Source of the DNA: Sagittula salina
Lineage (GTDB): Bacteria > Pseudomonadota > Alphaproteobacteria > Rhodobacterales > Rhodobacteraceae
Assembly: GCF_017813235.1 (NCBI RefSeq)
Contig: NZ_JAGISH010000005.1
Span: 124,001 to 188,000 of the forward strand
DNA: 64,000 bases
Direction: 5' to 3'
Shown: positions 18,550 to 27,702 of the stretch, piece by piece
How positions within the stretch are numbered: position 1 is the first letter of the stretch
How the letters are laid out: each line of letters opens with the position of its first letter
Position numbers and translations under genes: made by a program
The notes under the pieces: generated by a model
What the model was told of the DNA's origin: nothing
The model's database searches: none
The model's input: only the letters and a program-made list of their open reading frames with translations

Positions 18550-19299
18550 CTAGTCGGGACGGTTGGAGGCCCAACGCACCATCTGGCGCATCATCCCGTG
18601 CAGCATCTGAACATCCGCGCGTGTCATCGGCATCCGGGACCACATGTTGCGCAGGTTGAGCTTCATGCCCTCGGCCTTTGTGTCGGGAAAGAAGAAGCCC
18701 GCCTCGTCGAGCCTTTCCTCGTAGTGCCGGGCGAGATGCTCCACCTCGTGGCCTGCGGCCCACTCGGTCCCCGCCAGAGAATCGACCTTCGGCGCGACCT
18801 CGGCATTGGCGCGCTGCCATTCGTAGGACATCAGCAGGACGCATTGCGCGAGATTGAGCGAGTAGAACTCCGGGTTCACCGGGACAGTGACGATGGCATT
18901 GGCCTGCGCCACGTCCTCATTCTCCAGCCCGGCCCGTTCGGGGCCGAACATGACGGCCACCTTCTGGCCGTCAGCGATACGCCGGGCCGCTTCCTGCATG
19001 GCTTCGCGCGGCTCGTAGACCGTCTTTGTCAGATCGCGGGACCGCGCCGTGGTCGCCAGCACGAAATGGCAATCCGCCAGCGCCTGGGGCAGCGTATCCA
19101 CATGAACCGCCTCGTCCAGAAGCCGCCCCGCGCCGGAGGCCATCGCCACCGCCCTGGGGTTTGGCCATCCGTCGCGCGGTCCGACGACGCGCATCCGGTC
19201 CAGCCCGAAATTCCACATGGCGCGTGCGGCGGCGCCGATATTCTCGCCCATCTGCGGGCGCACCAGCACGATGGCCGGCTGCGGTGTTCCTGTCGGCAT
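18550..19299 (-). CDS. trmJ: tRNA (cytidine/uridine-2'-O-)-methyltransferase TrmJ-like (SPOUT family)
   Basis: The 249-residue protein belongs to the TrmH/SpoU class of knotted SAM-dependent methyltransferases. Motif 1 is RPQMGENIGAAARAMWNFGL, motif 2 is VMFGPERAGLENEDV and motif 3 is VNPEFYSLNLAQCVLL. The C-terminal extension, with a helical segment and the end MMRQMVRWASNRPD, is typical of TrmJ, which methylates position 32 of tRNAs. The ATG at 19299 has AAGGAGG immediately upstream; an ATG at 19317 overlaps that site and is unlikely. Confidence 0.88.
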   Translation of the reverse strand: MPTGTPQPAIVLVRPQMGENIGAAARAMWNFGLDRMRVVGPRDGWPNPRAVAMASGAGRLLDEAVHVDTLPQALADCHFVLATTARSRDLTKTVYEPREAMQEAARRIADGQKVAVMFGPERAGLENEDVAQANAIVTVPVNPEFYSLNLAQCVLLMSYEWQRANAEVAPKVDSLAGTEWAAGHEVEHLARHYEERLDEAGFFFPDTKAEGMKLNLRNMWSRMPMTRADVQMLHGMMRQMVRWASNRPD

Positions 19300-19468
19300 G
19301 GGGCCCTCCTTCGACAAGGTTTCCGCCTAGCGTCCCCGCGCCCGGGGAACAAGCCCCTTGCCATTTCGTGGCCAGATAACCCGTCTGCAAGGATACCGCA
19401 GGACGTGCGCACCCCATGGTCAAACCCGCAACCCTCCGCTAAGACAGCCACCTGTCAGGAGGACCGAC

Positions 19469-20092
19469 ATGACCGACACGCCCGAGGCACCTCAGATCTA
19501 TCTCGTCACCCCGCCGGAGTTCGAGCTTTCGACCTTTCCCGGCCTGCTTTCTCAGGTCATGCAGCAGACCGATGTCGCCTGTCTGCGACTGGCCCTTGCC
19601 ACCCGCGACGAGGATCGCCTGACGCGTGCCGCGGACGCCGTGCGCGAGGTGGCGCACGAGCACGACGTGGCGCTGGTGATCGACACGCATGTGGTGCTCG
19701 CGGAACGTCTGGGCCTCGACGGGGTGCACCTTCTGGACGGCCCGCGTTCGGTCCGTGCCGCGCGCAAGGCGCTGGGACCTGACGCGATCGTCGGAAGCTA
19801 CTGCGGCGCTTCGCGGCACGACGGACTTTCGGCGGGTGAACACGGCGCCGATTACGTATCCTTCGGGCCGGTCGGCGGCACTCTGGGTGACGGCGCCCAT
19901 GCGGAACACGACCTGTTTCAGTGGTGGTCCGAGGTGATCGAAGTCCCCGTTGTCGCCGAAGGCGGCCTGACCGAAGACGCCATCCGGAGCCTCGCCCCGG
20001 TCACCGACTTCTTTGCCATCGGCGAGGAGATCTGGAACACCGACGACCCCGCAGAGGCCCTTCTTCGCCTGCATGCCGCCATGCAGATCTGA
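19469..20092 (+). CDS. ThiE-like (thiamine phosphate synthase family) TIM-barrel protein
   Basis: The 207-residue protein has the TenI/ThiE pattern: YLVTPPEF near the start, VALVIDTHVVLAERLGLDGVHL, IVGSYCGASRHDGLSAGEHG, GADYVSFGPVGGT and VVAEGGLTEDAI. True ThiE couples HMP-PP and THZ-P. This Rhodobacterales-type paralogue is not next to other thi genes, so its substrate is uncertain. The ATG at 19469 follows AGGAGGA. Confidence 0.75.
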   Translation: MTDTPEAPQIYLVTPPEFELSTFPGLLSQVMQQTDVACLRLALATRDEDRLTRAADAVREVAHEHDVALVIDTHVVLAERLGLDGVHLLDGPRSVRAARKALGPDAIVGSYCGASRHDGLSAGEHGADYVSFGPVGGTLGDGAHAEHDLFQWWSEVIEVPVVAEGGLTEDAIRSLAPVTDFFAIGEEIWNTDDPAEALLRLHAAMQI

Positions 20093-20200
20093 AGGCCGGC
20101 ACTGTAGTTCGACGGCGCCTGCCGCAAGCCGCGTTGTGCCCCCATCAGGACTCAAGCATTTCAGGGCATGACGCGGCACGGAGGGAAACCCCTCCTCGTG

Positions 20201-20248
20201 CCGGTTTCCAGGCAGGCCGGTTTCCAGGCAGGCCGGCTTCCAGGCAGG
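20201..20248. repeat. Tandem 16-base repeat, three copies
   Basis: CCGGTTTCCAGGCAGG occurs at 20201-20216 and 20217-20232, and with one substitution (CCGGCTTCC...) at 20233-20248, followed by a partial CCGG. It lies in the interval between the ThiE-like gene and olsA, which converge. It is not a CRISPR: there are no spacers. Confidence 0.9.
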
Positions 20249-20323
20249 CCGGGGCGCCATGGCACCACCGGGCCTGCGCGTTCCAAACCAAGCGGGCAGG
20301 ACCGCGACCGAACCTGCGATCCC

Positions 20324-21160
20324 TCAGTCGCGGTCCAGACACCGCGCGTGGCCGTCCCGCACCTGCGTTTCCAGATGCGCGGCTAGGCTCTTGCGGTTTG
20401 CGTAATCGTCCACCCGTACCGGCAGGTGGTAGACCAGCTCCACCGAGCCCTGATGCCGCGTCGCCAGAACCTGTACCAGGGAGGGCCCGAAATCCATATC
20501 ACCCCACCAGCCGTAAAACCGCGCGTCCCGGCCCTCTGGCGCGTGGTAGACGACGCTTAAGGCCTGCACGCGCATTTCGTGCACGACCTCTGCGTCGAAG
20601 AAGGCCGCGAATAGCGTGGTCTTGAACGGCAACACCCGGAGCCCGTCGGTCGAGGTCCCCTCGGGGAAAAACAGCAGCCGGTGTCCGTGCAGCAGGCGTT
20701 CCCGCAACTGCGCCGCTTGCGCCTTTGCCGCGCGCGGATCACGGGTGATAAAGACCGTCCCCGTAGCCCGCGCCAGCAGACCGATGCCGGGCCAGCCCGC
20801 CACCTCGGCCTTGGAAACGAAATAGACCGTCTTGCGGCTGTTCAGCACGAAAATGTCCAGCCATGTCGCATGGTTCGCCACGATGGCGCCGCGCCCCTGC
20901 AGTCGGGTGCCTTCGGTCCGCACGGTCAGTCCCATGATCCGCAACACCATCCGGCAGACCACCGGCGTGATATGCGGGGTCCACGGCCGATCGACCCCGA
21001 AAAGCGGCCGTTCCAACAGCCGGATCAGCCCCATCAGCGCCAGTCCCAAGCCGAGGATCGCGACGATCGGCACCGCGCGCAGGATCACCCGCAGCCAGTC
21101 CCGCCAGCCCAGCCGGACGGGGTCGGGCGGCGGTTCGGAACTGTTCCAGGTAGGACTCAT
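20324..21160 (-). CDS. olsA: Lyso-ornithine lipid O-acyltransferase (PlsC family)
   Basis: The 278-residue membrane acyltransferase has two N-terminal hydrophobic helices, the catalytic HX4D motif as NHATWLD (His97, Asp102) and the acceptor-binding motif FPEGTS (165-170), all typical of PlsC/LPLAT enzymes. Taken alone it could be a 1-acylglycerol-3-phosphate acyltransferase, but it follows olsB by 7 bases on the same strand. The pair is the usual olsBA arrangement that makes phosphate-free ornithine lipids: OlsA adds the second, ester-linked acyl chain. Confidence 0.87.
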   Translation of the reverse strand: MSPTWNSSEPPPDPVRLGWRDWLRVILRAVPIVAILGLGLALMGLIRLLERPLFGVDRPWTPHITPVVCRMVLRIMGLTVRTEGTRLQGRGAIVANHATWLDIFVLNSRKTVYFVSKAEVAGWPGIGLLARATGTVFITRDPRAAKAQAAQLRERLLHGHRLLFFPEGTSTDGLRVLPFKTTLFAAFFDAEVVHEMRVQALSVVYHAPEGRDARFYGWWGDMDFGPSLVQVLATRHQGSVELVYHLPVRVDDYANRKSLAAHLETQVRDGHARCLDRD

Positions 21161-21167
21161 GGACCAC

Positions 21168-21920
21168 TCACTCCGCCCGCTCGCGGGTATAGAGCGCGCG
21201 CGCGCGTTCCGTCATCGTCGCGGTATCCATGACAAGACAGACGTCCGTCGTGTTGAAGGCATGGTCGATAAAGGCTCCTTCGCCGACGCAGCCGCCCAGC
21301 CGCAGGTATGCCTTGATCAGTGCCGGCACCTGCAGCATTGCGGCGCGCCGGTCGATTTCTGCCTCCGGCACAAGGTCCATGGACTGAAAGGCCCGCGCCC
21401 GCACCCGCAGGCCATCAGGGGCAAGGTGGCGATGGTGCAGCAGAGACAACGACGGCGCCAGTGTTGCCACGTCGGTACCGTGAAAGCTTGCCGTGCCAAA
21501 GAGCACCTCGACTTCGTGCCGCAGCACGTAATCCGCCAGCCCCTGCCAGAGGTGGAACATGGCCGCCCCCCCCCGATACTCGGGGTGCACGCAGGACCGC
21601 CCAAGTTCCAGCAGCCGCCGCCCGGATTGCCGCAGCGGTCCCAGGTCGTATTCATCCTCGGAATAGAACTGCCCTGCCGCCTTCGCCCGATCCCCGCGCA
21701 ACAGGCGGTAGACACCGACCACTGCGTCATCCCGCGCCCGGTCACGCAGGAGAAGATGGTCGAAGAAAGGGTCGAAACGGTCCCTTTCCAAGCGGTTCCG
21801 GTGGTCTACCAGGGCGCCGTCTCCGCCCAGCTCCTCCACGAAGACCTCATAGCGCAGGCGCTGCGCCGCGCGCACAGCGGCCTCGTCGTCCGCCAGCTCG
21901 ACAGCGAAATCCTCGGCCAT
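21168..21920 (-). CDS. olsB: L-ornithine N(alpha)-acyltransferase
   Basis: The 250-residue GNAT-like enzyme transfers a 3-hydroxyacyl chain from acyl-ACP to ornithine, the first step of ornithine lipid synthesis. Recognisable segments are AAQRLRYEVFVEELG, VVGVYRLLR, ELGRSCVHPEYRGG, VEVLFGTASFHGTD, VPALIKAYLRLGG and FNTTDVCLVMD. The last resembles the ending of the hemolysin-like/OlsB family. The length is near the family norm. It is the first gene of a two-gene operon with olsA. Confidence 0.9.
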   Translation of the reverse strand: MAEDFAVELADDEAAVRAAQRLRYEVFVEELGGDGALVDHRNRLERDRFDPFFDHLLLRDRARDDAVVGVYRLLRGDRAKAAGQFYSEDEYDLGPLRQSGRRLLELGRSCVHPEYRGGAAMFHLWQGLADYVLRHEVEVLFGTASFHGTDVATLAPSLSLLHHRHLAPDGLRVRARAFQSMDLVPEAEIDRRAAMLQVPALIKAYLRLGGCVGEGAFIDHAFNTTDVCLVMDTATMTERARALYTRERAE

Positions 21921-22046
21921 GGCCTGCCCTCCCCATCCTTCGCAGTCCGGTTCTAGAAGCCCGCCGCCCGGGGTGCAACCGGGCCTGGGACGCTTGCCCG
22001 AAGGCCTGGCTTTGGTTAACCTTTTCTCAACGCCTGCATCGCTAGT

Positions 22047-22229
22047 TTAACTTTCAAACACAGGCAGGAGCGCCACGACGGTTCCGTCGAGCACGACCTT
22101 GCCTTGTTCCCGGAAGTTCACGGTGACCCGGCCACGAATGTTGGACTGGACCTGGCCCAGGCCCCAGTCTGGCTGATCCGGATGCCGTACCAGCATCCCG
22201 GGTTCGAGGAAGGCATTGAGGTCAGTCAT
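22047..22229 (-). CDS. DUF3553 domain protein
   Basis: The 60-residue protein is almost entirely a DUF3553 domain, a small beta-rich module, seen in LEPGMLVRHPDQPDWGLGQV and GRVTVNFREQGKVV. Similar domains occur at the C-terminus of some UvrD-type helicases, where they are thought to bind nucleic acid or protein; the free-standing version has no known role. It is divergent from chpT, with a 50-base shared interval that contains a single TTAAC half-site (22245-22249). Confidence 0.88.
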   Translation of the reverse strand: MTDLNAFLEPGMLVRHPDQPDWGLGQVQSNIRGRVTVNFREQGKVVLDGTVVALLPVFES

Positions 22230-22279
22230 GGTTTTCCACTCGGTTTAACGTCGGTTTCGGGTCCCTGAAGGAGTTGCGC

Positions 22280-22918
22280 ATGCTGAATACCACCCTCAAT
22301 GCCGGTCACGGCACGATCAACGCGAACCTGGCGGCCCTGGTGGGCTCACGGTTGTGCCACGATCTCATCAGCCCGATCGGGGCCATCCAGAATGGGCTTG
22401 AGCTCATGGCATTGACCGGCGGCGCCTCGCAGGACAGCCCGGAGCTTAGCCTGATACGGGACAGTTGTGAAAGTGCCGCGGCACGAATCCGCTTCTTCCG
22501 GGTGGCTTTCGGTTTTGCCAGCGAGGGGCAGACCATGTCCCGGCGCGAGGTGGCCGGAACGCTCGACGCGGTGACAAAGGGCGGGCGGCTCAGCGCCGAC
22601 TGGGCCGAGGACAGCGATCAGCCACGCACCGAAGTGCAGCTGTGCTTCCTCGCTTACCTTTGTTGTGAAAGCGCGCTGCCGATGGGCGGACAGGTGCATT
22701 TCACGCGCGATTCCGCCGGTTGGACGGTTCGCGCCTCGGGTCCCCGCGTGAATGCGGACACCCGGCTTTGGGATCACCTTAACGGGGTGAGCAGCCTTGA
22801 GGATCCGCCCGCCGACAAGGTCCACTTCGCCCTTTTGCCGATCCTGGCAGAGGTGCAGCGCCGGCAGTTGTTCGCGCAGACGCGGGAGGATTCGCTGGTC
22901 ATCAAAATCGCTGCGTGA
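22280..22918 (+). CDS. chpT: Histidine phosphotransferase ChpT
   Basis: The 212-residue protein moves phosphate from the CckA receiver domain to CtrA (and CpdR in Caulobacter). The phospho-accepting His is His27 in GSRLCHDLISPIGAIQNGLE, followed by a four-helix-bundle dimerisation region and a degenerate ATPase-like C-terminus. The ATG at 22280 is preceded by AAGGAG; a TTG six bases upstream is less likely. Its upstream partner CckA is also encoded in this window, at 61.5-63.7 kb. The gene converges with proA, leaving 9 bases. Confidence 0.9.
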   Translation: MLNTTLNAGHGTINANLAALVGSRLCHDLISPIGAIQNGLELMALTGGASQDSPELSLIRDSCESAAARIRFFRVAFGFASEGQTMSRREVAGTLDAVTKGGRLSADWAEDSDQPRTEVQLCFLAYLCCESALPMGGQVHFTRDSAGWTVRASGPRVNADTRLWDHLNGVSSLEDPPADKVHFALLPILAEVQRRQLFAQTREDSLVIKIAA

Positions 22919-22927
22919 AGCGCGGGC

Positions 22928-24193
22928 TTAGGACCGGATCGCGCCGTCACCCTCCACGAGGTACTTGAAGGAGGTCAACTGCTCCACGCCCACCGGCCCG
23001 CGCGCGTGCATCTTGCCGGTGGCGATGCCGATTTCCGCGCCCATGCCGAATTCGCCGCCGTCAGCAAACTGGGTGGAGGCATTGCGCATCAGGATCGCGG
23101 AATCGAGCCTCTGGAAGAACCGCGCCGCAGCGGCGTCGTCTTCCGTGATGATGGCGTCGGTGTGGTGCGAACCATGCGTCCGGATATGCGCGATGGCCCC
23201 GTCGATGTCGTCCACTACGCGGGCGGCAATCACCATGTCGAGGTATTCGCGCCCCCAGTCGGCCTCTGTCGCCCCTTCCGTGCCAGCGATTGCGCGCAGG
23301 GTTTCGTCTGCACGCACTTCCACGCCCGCATCGATCAGGGCCTTGATCACGCCCTGACCGATGTCGTCCACCACGTCGCGGTGGATCAGAAGGCATTCGG
23401 CCGCGCCACAGATGCCGGTGCGCCGCGTCTTGGCGTTCTTCACGATGGACAGCGCCTTTACCGGGTCGGCGTCCTTGTCGATGTAGATATGCACGATGCC
23501 TTCGAGGTGGGCAAAGACCGGCACGCGCGCTTCTTTCTGCACAAGCCCCACCAGCCCCTTGCCACCACGCGGCACGATGACATCGATGTAGTCCACCATC
23601 GTCAACATTTCCGTCACAGCGGCGCGATCACGGGTCGGCACCATCTGGATGGCATCGGCGGGCAGGCCCGCCGCCTCCAGCCCGTACACGAGACTGGCGT
23701 GGATGGCCTGCGATGAATGCAGCGATTCCGAACCGCCGCGCAGGATCACGGCGTTGCCCGCTTTGAGGCAGAGCGCGCCGGCATCGGCGGTCACGTTGGG
23801 CCGCGATTCATAAATCACGCCGATGACACCCAGCGGCGTGCGCACGCGCTTGATGTGCAGTCCGCTCGGGCGGTCCCACTCGGTGATTACCTCGCCCACC
23901 GGGTCCTTCTGCGCAGCCACCGCGTTCAGGCTGTCGCGGATGGCTGCAATGCGGTCCTCGGTCAGAGTCAGCCGGTCCATCATGGCCGCGCTCAAGCCCT
24001 TTTCCTTGCCAAAGGCAAGATCCTTGGCGTTGGCCTCGATGATCCCGGCGCGGTGTTCCCAAAGGTGTTTGGCTGCCTCCTCCAGCGCCGTCTGTTTGGC
24101 AGCGGCCGGGGCAAAGGCCAGCTCCGCCGCGGCGGCGCGGGCGCGCACGCCGATGTCCTGCATCAGGGCGGGGATGTCGGGAAGATCCTTCAT
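22928..24193 (-). CDS. proA: Gamma-glutamyl phosphate reductase
   Basis: The 421-residue cytoplasmic enzyme reduces gamma-glutamyl phosphate with NADPH to glutamate semialdehyde, the second step of proline synthesis. The aldehyde-dehydrogenase fold is evident: [37 protein letters not shown] and the catalytic Cys in [15 protein letters not shown]. The C-terminal [16 protein letters not shown] segment is family-typical. It lies about 100 bases downstream of proB on the same strand. Confidence 0.97.
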   Translation of the reverse strand: MKDLPDIPALMQDIGVRARAAAAELAFAPAAAKQTALEEAAKHLWEHRAGIIEANAKDLAFGKEKGLSAAMMDRLTLTEDRIAAIRDSLNAVAAQKDPVGEVITEWDRPSGLHIKRVRTPLGVIGVIYESRPNVTADAGALCLKAGNAVILRGGSESLHSSQAIHASLVYGLEAAGLPADAIQMVPTRDRAAVTEMLTMVDYIDVIVPRGGKGLVGLVQKEARVPVFAHLEGIVHIYIDKDADPVKALSIVKNAKTRRTGICGAAECLLIHRDVVDDIGQGVIKALIDAGVEVRADETLRAIAGTEGATEADWGREYLDMVIAARVVDDIDGAIAHIRTHGSHHTDAIITEDDAAAARFFQRLDSAILMRNASTQFADGGEFGMGAEIGIATGKMHARGPVGVEQLTSFKYLVEGDGAIRS

Positions 24194-24220
24194 GGGTCAG
24201 GCCTTTGGCTGAGGGTGATC

Positions 24221-24247
24221 GAGAGTAATTTTACCAAGAAGAAGCAG
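24221..24247 (+). repeat. Dispersed intergenic motif, copy 2
   Basis: GAGAGTAATTTT is followed by ACCAAGAAGAAG, in the roughly 100-base gap between proB and proA. Compare 9098-9121 and 54752-54776. Confidence 0.55.
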
Positions 24248-24292
24248 GGGCGCAAAGCGTTCCGGGTCCAGCCCTTGTCCGAGCGCCCTGTT

Positions 24293-25399
24293 TCAGAGCG
24301 CCATGTCGTCGCGGTGGATCAGAACGGCGCGGCCCGGGTAGCCGAGGACCTCCTCGATCTCCCGGCTTTGGTGGCCTGCGATGCGGCGCGCCTCTTCTGC
24401 GGTATAGCGGGCGAGTCCCTGCCCCAGCGTGGTGCCATCGGGCGCTCGGAGGGTCACCGGATCACCCCGACCGAAACCGCCCTCGACCGCGCTGAGACCA
24501 GCGGGAAGCAGCGATTTTCCCGATTGCAGCGCGCGCGTCGCGCCTTGGTCGATGTGCAGGACGCCCTGCGGCTTCATCGCGGCGATCCAGCGCTTGCGCG
24601 CCGCGTGCGGATCGAGCGCGGCGGTAAAGGTCGTGTGCGGGGCACCATCCCTCAGGCGCTGCAGCGGATGGTTGTCCGACCCGTGCATGATGATCATCGC
24701 GCAGCCCGAGGCGGTCGCCGTCTTCGCCGCCATGACCTTGGTCTTCATCCCGCCCTTCGAGAGGCCACTGCCCGCATCGCCCGCCATCGCTTCGATCGCG
24801 GGTGTGATTTCGTCGATAATATCGATCCGTTGCGCTGATGGGTCATCGTTGGGATTACCGGTATAAAGCCCGTCGACATCCGACAGCAAAATCAGAAGAT
24901 CCGCCCCGGTGGTGACAGCGATCTGCGCCGCGAGGCGGTCGTTGTCGCCATAGCGGATCTCGTCGGTGGCCACGGTGTCGTTCTCGTTGACGATGGGCAC
25001 CGCGCCATGGCTGAGCAGCGTCGCCATGGTGGCGCGCGTGTTCAGATAGCGGCGGCGGTCGGCGGAATCCTCCAGTGTCACAAGAACCTGTGCCGTTGTC
25101 AGCCCGTGCCGCGCCAGCGCCTGACTCCAGGCATGCGCGAGCCGGATCTGGCCGCAGGCGGCGGCGGCCTGGCTCTGCTCCAGTGGCAGGGCCGTGGCGG
25201 GCAGGCCCAACAGTCCACGCCCCAGCGCAATGGAGCCGGAGGAGACTAGGATCACATCCTTCCCCGCTGCTTTCTGCGCGGCGATATCTTCGGCGATGGC
25301 GGCGAGCCAGTCGGCACGCAGGTCGCCCGTCGCGCGGTCTACCAGAAGCGCCGATCCGATCTTGATGACAACACGCTCCGCGCGGGTCAGGGCGTCCAA
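24293..25399 (-). CDS. proB: Glutamate 5-kinase
   Basis: The 368-residue kinase phosphorylates glutamate for proline synthesis. The amino-acid kinase domain covers about residues 8-260 ([68 protein letters not shown]-like [12 protein letters not shown]). A C-terminal PUA domain follows. The start appears to be TTG at 25399, which overlaps the end of obgE by 13 bases and is preceded by an AGGAGG site; this fits translational coupling to obgE. Confidence 0.95.
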   Translation of the reverse strand: MDALTRAERVVIKIGSALLVDRATGDLRADWLAAIAEDIAAQKAAGKDVILVSSGSIALGRGLLGLPATALPLEQSQAAAACGQIRLAHAWSQALARHGLTTAQVLVTLEDSADRRRYLNTRATMATLLSHGAVPIVNENDTVATDEIRYGDNDRLAAQIAVTTGADLLILLSDVDGLYTGNPNDDPSAQRIDIIDEITPAIEAMAGDAGSGLSKGGMKTKVMAAKTATASGCAMIIMHGSDNHPLQRLRDGAPHTTFTAALDPHAARKRWIAAMKPQGVLHIDQGATRALQSGKSLLPAGLSAVEGGFGRGDPVTLRAPDGTTLGQGLARYTAEEARRIAGHQSREIEEVLGYPGRAVLIHRDDMAL

Positions 25400-26451
25400 G
25401 GCGCGCCCTCCTCCCCGCCGCCCTGCTCCGCCTCCGGTGCGGCGGCGGCACGGTCGGCAGCGCGGCGCGCCTCAACGTGCGGGCGCAGGGCGCGGAGGAC
25501 TTCGGTAACGCCCTCTTTCGTGACGCCGGACATGAGCATCACGTCCCTGGCTCCGGCGGCCTCCAGTTCGTCCTTGAGGAAGGTGCGTTCCTCATCGTCG
25601 AGCGAGTCGATCTTGTTCAGCACGGTGACGCGCGGCTTTTCAGCCAGACCGGCCCCATAGGCCTCCAGTTCGTCACAAATCGTGCGCCAATCCTCGATCA
25701 GCGTGCCAGAGGTGCCGTCGATCAGGTGGAGCAGCACAGCAGAGCGTTCCACATGCCCGAGGAAGACGTCGCCAAGGCCTCGCCCCTCGTGCGCGCCCTC
25801 GATCAGTCCGGGTATGTCGGCCACGACGAATTCAGTGTTATCCACGCCCACGACACCGAGGTTCGGATGCAGCGTGGTAAAGGGGTAATCCGCGATCTTC
25901 GGCCGGGCGTTCGACGTGGCGGCGAGGAAGGTCGATTTGCCCGCGTTGGGCAGCCCCACAAGGCCTACGTCCGCGATCAGCTTCAGCCGCAACCAGAGCG
26001 AGCGTTCGATGCCCTCCTGTCCGGGGTTTGCACGGCGCGGCGCCTGATTGGTGGAGGTCTTGAAATGCAGGTTGCCCCAGCCGCCGTTGCCGCCCTTGGC
26101 CAGAAGCACACGGTCGCCAAGCGTCGAAAGGTCCGCGACGACGGTTTCCTCGTCTTCCTCAAGGATCTCTGTCCCTACAGGCACGCGCAACACGAGGTCT
26201 TCGCCGTCCTTGCCGGTGCGTACGCGCCCCATGCCGCCCTGCCCGTTCTGCGCGAACCAGTGTTGCTGGTAGCGGAAGTCGATGAGAGTGTTCAGCCCGT
26301 CCACGGCCTCCACCCAGATGGAGCCACCCTTGCCGCCGTCGCCGCCGTCCGGGCCACCATATTCGATGAATTTCTCGCGGCGGAAGGAGATGCTCCCGTT
26401 TCCGCCGGAGCCCGAGCGAATATGGACCTTGCAGAGATCTAGGAATTTCAT
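25387..26451 (-). CDS. obgE: GTPase Obg/CgtA
   Basis: The 354-residue ribosome-associated GTPase acts in 50S assembly and stress control. The Gly-rich Obg fold occupies about residues 1-160 ([21 protein letters not shown] then [10 protein letters not shown]). The G domain has G1 [12 protein letters not shown]3 [12 protein letters not shown] and G4 NKID. The C-terminus is short, charged and rich in Glu. It sits between the GNAT gene and proB, near rplU-rpmA, a common bacterial neighbourhood for obg. Confidence 0.97.
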   Translation of the reverse strand: MKFLDLCKVHIRSGSGGNGSISFRREKFIEYGGPDGGDGGKGGSIWVEAVDGLNTLIDFRYQQHWFAQNGQGGMGRVRTGKDGEDLVLRVPVGTEILEEDEETVVADLSTLGDRVLLAKGGNGGWGNLHFKTSTNQAPRRANPGQEGIERSLWLRLKLIADVGLVGLPNAGKSTFLAATSNARPKIADYPFTTLHPNLGVVGVDNTEFVVADIPGLIEGAHEGRGLGDVFLGHVERSAVLLHLIDGTSGTLIEDWRTICDELEAYGAGLAEKPRVTVLNKIDSLDDEERTFLKDELEAAGARDVMLMSGVTKEGVTEVLRALRPHVEARRAADRAAAAPEAEQGGGEEGAPWTP

Positions 26452-26636
26452 GACGGCGTCTTTCGCGTGTGTATGGGCGGGGTTTAGCGGGGAATGCGGG
26501 GCGTCACAAGGTGACGTGAAGGGCGGGCGGGGAAATCCCTGACCTCCGGGCGGTCGATCGCCCTGTCCGAGACCGCGGCAAGCCGAAGGGCGGAGTCATC
26601 CCCGCCCCGGCTATCCGCATGCCGCTCATGTTGCGT

Positions 26637-27206
26637 TCAGCTGAGTTTCTTGAGATATGTCCAGGTCGGCACCTTCGAATTGCGCGCGACGGCGAAGGTC
26701 TCCGCATCACCGATATATTCGAAGCCGCAATTGACCAGCACCCGAGCGGAGGCCGGATTATCCTGGAATACGCTCGCGAACATGGTGGCGTTGCCCATGG
26801 GGTTCGCCTCCACCAAAGCGCGGACAGCCTCTGACGCGAGGCCCGTATTCCAGAAAGCTGGCGCCACCCAGTAGCTGACTTCGGACTGGTTGCGGTCCAT
26901 GCGCTCCAGCTGGATCACGCCCAGGACTTCGCCGCCCTCCGATTTGGTCGCGTCGATCACCCAGACGTCCGCCTCCCGATCGTCTGACGTGGCCCGCGCA
27001 ACGAATGCCTCCCCAGCCGCAGGCGGCAGGGGGTGGGGAATCGACGGTGTCATGACGGCGACACGGGAGTCCCCGGCGTAATGCCCCCAAAGCCCCATGT
27101 CTGACCGGCGTACCGGACGCAGCACGAAACGCTCCGTCTCCACAACCGGTTGAACAACGGTCTTCTCCGCCACCGGCGGTTTCACCACGGTCGTATCTAG
27201 ACCCAT
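26637..27206 (-). CDS. GNAT family N-acetyltransferase
   Basis: The 189-residue protein is of the RimJ/RimL type: ETERFVLRPVRRSDM at the start, EVLGVIQLERMD, SEVSYWVAPAFWNTGLASEA (acetyl-CoA site) and VFQDNPASARVLVNCGFEYIG. The substrate is unknown; ribosomal-protein or small-amine acetylation is possible. The ATG at 27206 has a GGAGGAGAG site; the longer open frame starts in hairpin-rich intergenic DNA and is rejected. It lies between rpmA and obgE, as in related Rhodobacterales. Confidence 0.88.
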   Translation of the reverse strand: MGLDTTVVKPPVAEKTVVQPVVETERFVLRPVRRSDMGLWGHYAGDSRVAVMTPSIPHPLPPAAGEAFVARATSDDREADVWVIDATKSEGGEVLGVIQLERMDRNQSEVSYWVAPAFWNTGLASEAVRALVEANPMGNATMFASVFQDNPASARVLVNCGFEYIGDAETFAVARNSKVPTWTYLKKLS

Positions 27207-27350
27207 CTGCACTCTCCTCCGTGCATCCCCACGCTTCGCGTGGGCGCAGGGGTATCGGACGATCCTGTCCCTTGTGTGACCAAGGCCATGTCTGACCTTG
27301 GCCTGGCCCACCCCTGCGTGCTCCCGAACTCGGGGAGCAAAAAAACAAGA

Positions 27351-27374
27351 GGGACCGGCCGGTGGGCCGATCCC
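27351..27374 (-). terminator. Terminator after rpmA
   Basis: GGGACCGGCC (27351-27360) can pair with GGCCGATCCC (27365-27374) with one mismatch. Read on the minus strand, the stem is followed by a T-rich tract that includes a run of seven T. A second hairpin, GCTCCC/GGGAGC (27320-27338), lies just beyond. It ends the rplU-rpmA transcript 33 bases after rpmA. Confidence 0.75.
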
Positions 27375-27407
27375 CTGTCTGAATACTCTTCAAACCTGAA
27401 GAACGGC

Positions 27408-27677
27408 TTACTCCGCAGCCTCGGCCACCGGCAGCACCGAAATGAAGGTGCGGCCCTTGAGACCTTTCGAGAAGGTCACGGCGCCTTCGATGGTTGCAAA
27501 GATCGTGTGATCCTTGCCCATGCCGACGCCTTCGCCCGGCCAGTACTTCGTACCGCGCTGACGGACGATGATGTTGCCCGGGATGGCTGCCTGGCCGCCG
27601 TACAGCTTGACGCCAAGACGACGTCCGGCGGAATCGCGACCGTTGCGGGAGGAACCGCCTGCCTTTTTATGTGCCAT
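27408..27677 (-). CDS. rpmA: 50S ribosomal protein L27
   Basis: The 89-residue protein starts [20 protein letters not shown], the conserved L27 N-terminus that reaches toward the peptidyl-transferase centre. It continues with [23 protein letters not shown] in normal order. There is no N-terminal extension of the Firmicutes cleavable type. It follows rplU by 25 bases in the usual rplU-rpmA operon. Confidence 0.98.
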   Translation of the reverse strand: MAHKKAGGSSRNGRDSAGRRLGVKLYGGQAAIPGNIIVRQRGTKYWPGEGVGMGKDHTIFATIEGAVTFSKGLKGRTFISVLPVAEAAE

Positions 27678-27702
27678 GTGTCTCTCTCCTTGCTATCGCG
27701 GC

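Noticed and set aside
18202..19782. A 526-codon plus-strand frame across the terminator and trmJ
   Set aside because: It crosses a strong terminator and is antisense to trmJ; no conserved motif.
20201..20248. Possible CRISPR array
   Set aside because: The repeats are directly adjacent 16-mers without spacers; no cas genes are in the window.
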